A program made the translations under genes and the position numbers. From assembly GCA_016931855.1 (NCBI GenBank), contig JAFGDZ010000024.1, positions 1 through 38,467 on the forward strand: a stretch of 38,467 nt of DNA. The letters are read 5' to 3'. How positions within the stretch are numbered: the first letter of the stretch is position 1; each line of letters begins with the position of its first letter. Shown here in pieces: positions 32,223 to 38,467 of this stretch. The stretch comes from Bacteroidales bacterium (GTDB lineage Bacteria; Bacteroidota; Bacteroidia; Bacteroidales; Tenuifilaceae). Below the pieces are notes generated by a model. That model was not told the DNA's origin and ran no database searches. It saw only the letters and a list, made by a program, of their open reading frames with translations.

Positions 32223-33929
32223 CTAGACCATTTTAAAGAACCCAACATCTTTAAGTTCAAAGTTCTCTATGTAAGCTAGGCGCTCCTTGTTCTGGGCGTA
32301 TGCCATTTTCAGGAACACATCGGTTGACTCGCGGTACGATTCGTCACGCTGAGAATCAAGCAGTAGCAAATAGGTCATTATAATGTTCCCTGCCATCTCA
32401 ACCAAACGACGGGCATGGAAATCAACATAATCATTATCGCCAACTTGTTGAACGGTAGCAACAGCCTTCTCGTAATCGGCAGTCATATCAACTAGCTGAC
32501 GGCGGATGTACTCATACTCTGGTGCAATTTCCTGCGCCTCGTAGAAACGGATGCGGTTAAGGTAAACACCAGTGGTTACCCCCCTAATTGCAGCCACTAC
32601 CTGTAGCTGCGATGTTCCCTCGTAAATGGTGGTAATACGAGCATCGCGATACAAACGCTCAATAGGGAAATCCTTCATAAAGCCAGCACCACCATGAATC
32701 TGAAGCGAATCGTAGGTAATTTGGTTGCTGTACTCACTAGAGAACATCTTAAGAAGCGGAGTGAAAACATCAGCTAAACGCTGGTACTCCTTCATCTCGT
32801 CGCGCTCCTCTTTCTCAAGCTTACGCTCGTTAGAGATATGGGTGTAAGCCTTATAAATATCAACGTAACGTGATGTTTCGTACAATAAGCTACGCGATGC
32901 TTGTAGCTTAACCCTCATATTGGTAAGAAGTTCGTAAACAGCAGGGAACTGGATAATTGGTTTACCAAACTGGGCTCGCTCATTAGCATACTTAACAGCC
33001 TCGCGGTAAGCAGCATCAGATATACCCACACTTTGAGCACCAACACCAAGACGTGCGCCGTTCATTAGCGACATTACGTACTTAATAAGACCCATTTTGC
33101 GGTCGCCCACAAGTTCGGCAGGCGCATTGGTAAATACCAACTCGCAGGTTGGCGAACCAATAATACCAAGCTTATGCTCAATACGACGAACCTTAACTGC
33201 GTTGTGGGTTTTATCGTAGATAAATAGCGATAGACCACGAGCATCGGTAGTACCCTCCTCTGAACGAGCAAGAACTAAGGAAACATCGGCATCGCCATTG
33301 GTAATGAAACGCTTAACGCCGTTAAGTAACCAAGTGCCCTGCTTCTCATCGTAGTGAGCCTTAAGCATAACGGCCTGAAGGTCGCTACCAGCATCTGGCT
33401 CGGTAAGATCCATTGCATAGGTTTTACCCTCATTTGCAAGTGGAAGGTATTTTGATTTTAGATCCTCTGAAGCAAACTCGTGAATGGTTTCAGCGCAGTC
33501 CTGAAGACCCCAAATGTTTGCAAAACCAGCATCGGCACGCGACACAAGTTCTGCAGCCATTACGTAGGGAACCATAGGGAAGTTAAGTCCGCCATACTGG
33601 CGAGGAAGGGACATACCATAAAGTCCTGCGCGGGTAAGCGCATCGTGGTTTTCCTGTGTTCCCCTGTGGTACTTAACGTGGTTATTGATAACCTCAGGCC
33701 CTTCAGCATCAACATGCTCAGCATTAGGGGCAAGAACGGTACCACAAATATCACCTACAATTTCAAGAACTTTATCGTAGCTATCGATAGCATCCTCAAA
33801 ATCGATTGGCGCAAAATCGTACTTCTCCTTATCTCCAAAACCTTGCTCCTTAAGAGCAACGATCTTTTTCATCAAAGGGTGAGTAAGATGAAAGCGGAGG
33901 TCGTTATTATCGTTGAAGAAATTTGCCAT
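32223..33929 (-). CDS. Acyl-CoA dehydrogenase, long form
   Basis: 568 residues, longer than the common 380-residue form because of added N-terminal (about 70) and C-terminal (about 100) segments, as in other FadE-like bacterial members. The FAD/substrate core shows DLTEPDAGSDLQ, FITNGDADVSLVLARS and LQIHGGAGFMKDFPIERLYRD, with the catalytic Glu expected in IYEGTSQLQ. It oxidises acyl-CoA to enoyl-CoA, or works in reverse, passing electrons to ETF. It is the third gene after etfB and etfA, 32 bp downstream, so the three form a functional unit. Confidence 0.93.
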   Translation of the reverse strand: MANFFNDNNDLRFHLTHPLMKKIVALKEQGFGDKEKYDFAPIDFEDAIDSYDKVLEIVGDICGTVLAPNAEHVDAEGPEVINNHVKYHRGTQENHDALTRAGLYGMSLPRQYGGLNFPMVPYVMAAELVSRADAGFANIWGLQDCAETIHEFASEDLKSKYLPLANEGKTYAMDLTEPDAGSDLQAVMLKAHYDEKQGTWLLNGVKRFITNGDADVSLVLARSEEGTTDARGLSLFIYDKTHNAVKVRRIEHKLGIIGSPTCELVFTNAPAELVGDRKMGLIKYVMSLMNGARLGVGAQSVGISDAAYREAVKYANERAQFGKPIIQFPAVYELLTNMRVKLQASRSLLYETSRYVDIYKAYTHISNERKLEKEERDEMKEYQRLADVFTPLLKMFSSEYSNQITYDSLQIHGGAGFMKDFPIERLYRDARITTIYEGTSQLQVVAAIRGVTTGVYLNRIRFYEAQEIAPEYEYIRRQLVDMTADYEKAVATVQQVGDNDYVDFHARRLVEMAGNIIMTYLLLLDSQRDESYRESTDVFLKMAYAQNKERLAYIENFELKDVGFFKMV

Positions 33930-33961
33930 TGTTTAGTGTTTTTTGAATTATTACCGTTTGG

Positions 33962-34981
33962 CTACTTGCTGTTCTGCTTGTAGTACTTAATCATCTTAGG
34001 AACAACCTCGCCAATATCACCAACAATTGAATAGTCGGCAAGTGCGTTAATAGGCGCATTGGGGTCGTTGTTAATAGAGATGATCATAGCAGACTGATCC
34101 ATACCAGCGGTGTGCTGAATTTGACCCGATATACCACAAGCAATGTAAAGCTTAGGACGAACGGTAACACCAGTTTGGCCAACCTGACGAGCATGCTCGG
34201 CAAAGCCAGCATCAACAGCAGCACGAGAAGCGCCAACCTCGCCACCCAGCACTTCGGCTAGTTGGAACAGTAGGTTAAAGTTCTCCTTTGAGCCCACTCC
34301 GTATCCACCAGCAACAATAATAGAGCTGTTTTTGATGTCGATTTTGCGCTTCTCAATCTGACGATCGAGGAAAGAAAGCACAAAATCATCGTCGTTAAGG
34401 TACTTAGCAAGATCAGCGTTGCGAACCTCGCCAGCATGATCCACTTTGTAGATCTCCTTTTTCATAACCCCCTCGCGAACAGTAGCCATTTGAGGCCTGT
34501 GATCGGGGTTAATAATGGTGGCAATAATGTTACCACCAAACGCAGGACGGATTTGGTATAGAAGGTTTTTGTACTCTTTTCCGGTTTTGTTCTCGGTATG
34601 CTCACCAATTTCAAGGCTGGTACAGTCGGCAGTTAACCCGCTGTGTAGAGCCGAAGAAACGCGTGGAGCAAGGTCGCGACCCACAGATGTTGCGCCAAAA
34701 AGGGCAATTTGAGGCTGCTCGTCGCGAATTACACCAATAACAATAGATGTGTGAGGCAGGGTTTGATATGGAGCAAGACGCTTGTCGTCGGCAACATGCA
34801 CAATGTCGGCACCATAAGGGAACAGCTGCTTCTCAATGCCCTTAATGTCGTGCCCAATGGCCAAAGCCTCAAGCTTACAACCCAACTGGTTAGCCAGAGA
34901 ACGGCCTTTGGTAAGGAGCTCAAGGCTCACATCAACAACGTGTCCGTCCTCAATTTCGCAGTAAACTATAATGTTGTTCAC
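33962..34981 (-). CDS. etfA: Electron transfer flavoprotein alpha subunit EtfA
   Basis: 339 residues. The N-terminal ETF domain is followed by the C-terminal FAD-binding domain with GASRAAVDAG near 255 and the block CGISGQIQHTAGMDQS near 285. The start is GTG 34981 (NNIIVYCEIEDG...), as no ATG lies in frame upstream. It pairs with EtfB encoded 41 bp upstream and delivers or receives electrons with the acyl-CoA dehydrogenase downstream. Confidence 0.95.
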   Translation of the reverse strand: MNNIIVYCEIEDGHVVDVSLELLTKGRSLANQLGCKLEALAIGHDIKGIEKQLFPYGADIVHVADDKRLAPYQTLPHTSIVIGVIRDEQPQIALFGATSVGRDLAPRVSSALHSGLTADCTSLEIGEHTENKTGKEYKNLLYQIRPAFGGNIIATIINPDHRPQMATVREGVMKKEIYKVDHAGEVRNADLAKYLNDDDFVLSFLDRQIEKRKIDIKNSSIIVAGGYGVGSKENFNLLFQLAEVLGGEVGASRAAVDAGFAEHARQVGQTGVTVRPKLYIACGISGQIQHTAGMDQSAMIISINNDPNAPINALADYSIVGDIGEVVPKMIKYYKQNSK

Positions 34982-35022
34982 TTTATTAACGCTTTTGGTT
35001 TAAATAATAGTGTTTTGCTAGA

Positions 35023-35898
35023 CTAACCAATGGTGTGGTTAGAGATTAGCTCCTTCATAAGCGACTCAATGTCGGCATCGGCAGCAGATAAGCGCTTGGA
35101 TTCCTTAGCTTGGAACACAACGTTTTCAATCTTTTTCACCTTGGTAGGAGAGCCAGAAAGGCCAAGATCCTTATCGTCGGCATTGATATCGGCCACACCC
35201 CACTCTGGGATGCGAAGGTACGCCCTGCTTTGCAGCTCCATGTAGTCCGAAGTTGACTCCTGAAGCTCAGTAACGGTTTTGGCGTGCTTAAACTTCATAA
35301 CGAACTTAGCGTTACGAGAGCGGCACTCTGGAGCCGAAGCGTTAACAGTAATAACAAGAGGCATTGGGCACGAAACCACCTCAAAACCACGCTCAAGGCG
35401 GCGCTTGATAACGGCTTTACCCTTATCAATAGCAAGAATCTCCTCGGCATAGGTTATCTGGGGCAGGTTCATCTTTTCAGCAACCTGAGGCCCAACCTGC
35501 GCTGTGTCACCGTCAATTGCCTGACGGCCGGCGATAACGATATCGGGGTTTAGCTTTTTAACGGCTAGAGATATCGCATAAGAAGTTGCTAGGGTATCGG
35601 AACCCGCAAACTTACGGTCAGTGAGTAAAACTCCATCATCGGCACCACGATACATCCCCTCGCGGATAATCTCCGCTGCACGTCCTGGGCCCATAGTTAA
35701 GATGGTGATTGTTGTTCCGGCATACCTATCCTTTATGCTAAGCGCTTGTTCTAGCGCGTTTAGGTCCTCCGGGTTGAAGATGGCAGGTAGCGCAGCCCTG
35801 TTTACGGTACCGTCGGCTTTCATTGCATCTTTGCCTACGTTACGCGTGTCGGGCACTTGCTTGGCCAGCACAACGATCTTAAATCCCTTTTTTGTCAT
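35023..35898 (-). CDS. etfB: Electron transfer flavoprotein beta subunit EtfB
   Basis: 291 residues, longer than many EtfB. The N-terminus KIVVLAKQVPDTRNVG is standard. The segment DRKFAGSDTLATSYA near 95-110 and AGRQAIDGDTAQVGPQ near 125 resemble the NADH-using, bifurcation-capable ETF branch of butyrate and lactate metabolisers. This assignment is from remembered patterns, not alignment. It is first in the operon with a well-matched promoter upstream, and no Shine-Dalgarno before ATG 35898. Confidence 0.94.
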   Translation of the reverse strand: MTKKGFKIVVLAKQVPDTRNVGKDAMKADGTVNRAALPAIFNPEDLNALEQALSIKDRYAGTTITILTMGPGRAAEIIREGMYRGADDGVLLTDRKFAGSDTLATSYAISLAVKKLNPDIVIAGRQAIDGDTAQVGPQVAEKMNLPQITYAEEILAIDKGKAVIKRRLERGFEVVSCPMPLVITVNASAPECRSRNAKFVMKFKHAKTVTELQESTSDYMELQSRAYLRIPEWGVADINADDKDLGLSGSPTKVKKIENVVFQAKESKRLSAADADIESLMKELISNHTIG

Positions 35899-35924
35899 AA
35901 TGCGTCGTTTGGTATTAAGCTCGG

Positions 35925-35955
35925 CAAATTTAAAACAATTTCCCTCCCTTCCAAA
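35925..35955 (-). promoter_or_regulatory. Bacteroidota promoter of the etfB-etfA-acd operon
   Basis: On the minus strand TTTG (35955-35952) and TAAATTTG (35932-35925, perfect TAnnTTTG) are separated by exactly 19 bp, the canonical arrangement. The start codon is 26 bp downstream of the -7 box. Confidence 0.7.
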
Positions 35956-36185
35956 AACGATGTTGTTAAAATAGTGTAGTAGTGACTGTTATAGCAGTAA
36001 CGTTAAACGAATGTTTTACACCAAGACATTGATATTGAGGATAGTTTATTGCAAGCCCCAATAAATTTCATGTTTAAATGCCGTGTTTTTTTGAATGGAT
36101 AAAAGGGCAATTACACTCACATCCTAAAATTATCTTGGCTTATCGGCAACGGTAAGTTAGTCCTCCTCAAAAAAGCAGATGACAA

Positions 36186-36902
36186 TTAGTTGTTTTCTAC
36201 TAAACCTCTAATTACCACCGAGGCAATAATACAACCAAACAGTGGTGGCATGTACGATATGGTACCAAGAGTGGTCTTTTTATTGGGCTCGTCGCAGGGA
36301 ATGGTGGCGTGTTCTGGAACACCTTCGGTTGAAAAAACAACCGTTACCCCCTTATCTATGCCCAGCCTGTGCAGGCGCTTACGTAGAACGCGGGCCAATG
36401 GACAGTTATAGGACTTGGAGATATCGGCAATGTGAACCTGTGCTGGGTCCAATTTGCCACCACTTCCCATTGAGCTAACTATGGGTAGCCCGTTCTTAAC
36501 ACAATCGTGAATGAGGAAAACCTTTGGCGATAGGGTATCAATGGCATCAACAACATAATCGAACTTATTGCGGAGCAGCTCCTGCATGCGCTCGTCGCGA
36601 ATGTACTCCTGTATTACGTGCAGCTTTAGCTCTGGGTTGATATCGAGCAAACGTTTTCCCAAAACCTCGGCCTTAGGAAACCCTGTTGTGCTTACCAAAG
36701 CTGGCAGCTGCCTGTTCCTATTGCTGGGGTTAATAATATCGCCATCAACAATGGTCATTTCGCCCACTCCAGCCCGACAAATTTGCTCGGCAGCATAGGC
36801 TCCCACTCCGCCTAAGCCAACTACAAGAACGTGGCTCGACTTTAACCTCTCAATACTCTTCTCGCCTAATAGGAGCTCTGTGCGCTCTAACCAGTTTGAC
36901 AT
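36186..36902 (-). CDS. tcdA: tRNA threonylcarbamoyladenosine dehydratase TcdA
   Basis: 238-residue E1-like (ThiF/MoeB superfamily) enzyme. The ATP-binding motif GLGGVGAYAAEQ (29-40), VDGDIINPSNRNRQ with the conserved Arg finger, and the Asp in VVDAIDTLSPK are present. An LARVLRKRLHRLGI segment and a C-terminal membrane-facing helix follow. It cyclises t6A at position 37 of tRNAs to ct6A using ATP. Its gene follows the TatD-family gene by 17 bp. Confidence 0.92.
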   Translation of the reverse strand: MSNWLERTELLLGEKSIERLKSSHVLVVGLGGVGAYAAEQICRAGVGEMTIVDGDIINPSNRNRQLPALVSTTGFPKAEVLGKRLLDINPELKLHVIQEYIRDERMQELLRNKFDYVVDAIDTLSPKVFLIHDCVKNGLPIVSSMGSGGKLDPAQVHIADISKSYNCPLARVLRKRLHRLGIDKGVTVVFSTEGVPEHATIPCDEPNKKTTLGTISYMPPLFGCIIASVVIRGLVENN

Positions 36903-36919
36903 GTTAGCTTTGTGTGTAA

Positions 36920-37576
36920 TTATATTGATAATCCAAAGAAGGCGGCAAAGTTAGAATTTATATGAGATTCCAGGTCAGTAAGTGGTATATTGAGGATATG
37001 TGACGCAGCTGCATATACCTCCTCTATGGAGACTTGCTCCTCATCGGTTTCCAAAAAGAGCCTATCCAAAGGGACTTCCATTAAGGAACTAATAATTGCT
37101 GGCGATGGATGGGTTAAAATCTCACCAAATGAGATATAAAAACCTTCCCTAACCAGTTCCTTTGCCAACTCTGGTTTCCCCTTAAATCCGTGTATCGCCC
37201 AAGGTACTGTGGTTTTAACCTTGCGCTTAACGGCTATTAGCTCATTCCACGCCCTTACGCAGTGAATTATAAGCGATTTACCTTGTTGCTGAGCAATTTG
37301 GGTCTGCTGCTCAAGTAGAGTAATTTGAGTATGGATGGGAGCCCCTCTAAACTTATCTAGTCCAACCTCGCCAACGCCTATACAATTAGTATTTTGCAAT
37401 TGATGTGCAAGCTCTAGCAACCACTCCCCTACCATTGCACTCCCGCTATGCCAAGGGTGGATGCCAATGGTATAGAGTTGATTTTCAGCAAACTTTACAT
37501 GTTCTCCAACAAAAAGGCTCACAACGGATGTATTAATTTGCATATTAGGGGATTGATGGGTATGAAAGTTAATCAT
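36920..37576 (-). CDS. TatD-family metal-dependent hydrolase
   Basis: 218 residues, somewhat short for TatD (about 260). Metal ligands are visible: HTH near residue 5, the Glu in GVGEVGLDKF, His in LIIHCVRAWNE, a following His in AIHGFKGKP, and Asp in FLETDEEQVSIEE. It lacks the usual IDSH start (FHTHQ instead). It belongs to the TatD DNase / aminohydrolase superfamily; the actual substrate is unclear. It is first of a two-gene unit with tcdA. Confidence 0.85.
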   Translation of the reverse strand: MINFHTHQSPNMQINTSVVSLFVGEHVKFAENQLYTIGIHPWHSGSAMVGEWLLELAHQLQNTNCIGVGEVGLDKFRGAPIHTQITLLEQQTQIAQQQGKSLIIHCVRAWNELIAVKRKVKTTVPWAIHGFKGKPELAKELVREGFYISFGEILTHPSPAIISSLMEVPLDRLFLETDEEQVSIEEVYAAASHILNIPLTDLESHINSNFAAFFGLSI

Positions 37577-37854
37577 TGCAAGAGATTAAAGGTTAAAAGA
37601 GAAAGATATTAGACGTTAGATTTTAGACAGAAAAGCACTAATCACAAACAACCGCTTTTAACAAGCCTAGCGAAGTGACAGCGTTGAGTATAAGAATAGT
37701 AGCCGACTGCGTGGCACTTTCCTGTCAAGTTACACAAAAGCTGAAGCGGGCTAAAACCCTTAATATTAATACTATCCCGGCTATTATTTTTATACATTGT
37801 TGGCAAACGTACTTTTTTATTTCATTTTATTTTTCAAATCATTTATCCAAATTA

Positions 37855-38382
37855 TCATTCTCCAAGAGCAATAATCTGTCTATGAAAAACAGTTTTATCT
37901 TCAAATGTGTAATAGCATTGTTCTCCACCCAATCTGTCCTCGATGAAATTATAAAAAACAATGTGCTCAAACTTTTTATCTTTCTTATTCCAAACCTCTG
38001 CTTTTTTGTCAAAAAGATAGTCTTTAAAAATCCATTGGTCAATGAATCCCGCAAGTTTGTATGAATCCATGTCAATCGAATCCTTTTGATTTTGCCAATC
38101 CTTAACAATCAAATCGTTATTAATGCTTTGAAGAATTTTCAAGTTGGTTTTTAAATCATCAATTGTTCTATAATCCCATCTCGGCTCAAGTTTGCCGCTA
38201 TTTAAAATATCCTCAATGGTTTTAATCATGGCATTTAATCCGAAATACACAATTGCCGAATCTGTCTCATAACCAATCTTAATCGAATCAGTTACACTTG
38301 TTAGACTAATCTTATCAGTTTTATGTTTTTTAATAAAATCCTGTCCAAATGAAGTAGAACAAATCAGAAAGAAAATCAGTGC
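37855..38382 (-). pseudogene. 5'-truncated gene for a secreted protein of unknown function
   Basis: The frame is open from the terminal repeat to the stop at 37855. Its first codons give ALIFFLICSTSFGQ, a hydrophobic signal-peptide core with a SFGQ cleavage site, then about 160 polar residues with many Lys, Asp and Ile, matching no family I know. No ATG precedes it in frame: upstream the frame enters the 84-bp repeat at codon 1 or 2 and meets TAG at 38430-38428. GTG 38250 is the first in-frame standard start but would omit the signal peptide. The gene is therefore cut at the repeat border, by insertion or by assembly. It is AT-rich relative to its neighbours. Confidence 0.6.
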
Positions 38383-38465
38383 ACTAGCATCCGAAAGTAC
38401 GAAATTTAAAAATGCCCTCAGAATCCCCTATTTTTGAGTTCGAGAAAAAACTTTAAAATTATGGG
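38382..38465 (-). repeat. Right arm of perfect 84-bp terminal inverted repeat
   Basis: Exact reverse complement of 1-84, with the copy continuing to the window end (38466-38467). Its inner border falls inside the signal-peptide codons of the truncated gene at 37855-38382. Reading outward from this border the sequence begins CACTAGCATCCGAAAGTACG, which would be the element's end if it is an insertion sequence. Confidence 0.9.
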
Positions 38466-38467
38466 AC

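Noticed and set aside
37675..38064. A 129-residue plus-strand frame near the right end
   Set aside because: Antisense to the truncated secreted-protein gene, whose signal peptide and codon pattern are more gene-like.
1..38467. A 38-kb composite transposon or linear plasmid bounded by terminal inverted repeats
   Set aside because: The interior is chromosomal housekeeping content (tcdA, kdsC, maf, ccsBA) and contains no transposase, recombinase or replication gene, so the repeat is better read as two element copies or an assembly effect.

Overview
The window reads as a piece of an anaerobic, hydrogen-metabolising Bacteroidota genome, probably of the order Bacteroidales or a close relative. Supporting signs are Bacteroidota-type promoters (TAnnTTTG with an upstream TTTG), a fused CcsBA cytochrome c maturation protein, an S46 dipeptidyl-peptidase, a DUF5777-like barrel, the KdsC-UbiA-Maf gene run, and many proteins starting without a Shine-Dalgarno. 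Nearly everything after position 2600 is on the minus strand. No tRNA, rRNA, CRISPR array or prophage was seen.

Layout: 1-84 is one arm of a perfect 84-bp inverted repeat whose other arm is 38382-38465. 243-2522 (+) is a patatin-POTRA-barrel outer-membrane protein. 2663-11128 (-) is a ten-gene [FeFe]-hydrogenase operon. Transcribed first is a sensory/regulatory block (DRTGG protein, RsbW-like ATPase, H-cluster-like iron-sulfur protein, second DRTGG protein, PHP phosphoesterase, HATPase). Then come an HndB-like ferredoxin-fold protein and the catalytic HydB-HydA-HydC. 11389-15954 (-) has an outer-membrane porin and CcsBA. 16205-18133 is a divergent pair, a Crp/Fnr regulator (-) and a hexaheme lipoprotein (+), with an FNR-like box between them. 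18676-22051 (-) is a five-gene cytochrome operon: monoheme lipoprotein, outer-membrane barrel, membrane-anchored heptaheme cytochrome, cytochrome b561-type membrane protein, monoheme cytochrome c. 22288-25754 (-) is a second, simpler hydrogenase operon (HydC-HydB-HydA).

The rest is mainly metabolic: dipeptidyl-peptidase (26133-28295), a Maf / UbiA / KdsC / DUF2520 run (28327-31349), an unknown protein (31499-32047), EtfB-EtfA-acyl-CoA dehydrogenase (32223-35898), and TcdA plus a TatD-family hydrolase (36186-37576). At the right edge a secreted-protein gene is broken inside its signal peptide by the terminal repeat.

How it fits together (inference): two differently built NADH-linked hydrogenases dispose of fermentation electrons as H2. 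Both have Rex-like palindromes upstream, so NADH/NAD+ control is plausible, and the larger one carries its own putative redox/H2-sensing block. The heptaheme cytochrome plus b-type protein resembles the CbcBA class of quinol oxidoreductases. With the monoheme carriers, barrel, hexaheme lipoprotein, CcsBA and FNR-like regulator nearby, it suggests a respiratory or outward electron route beside the H2-evolving fermentation.
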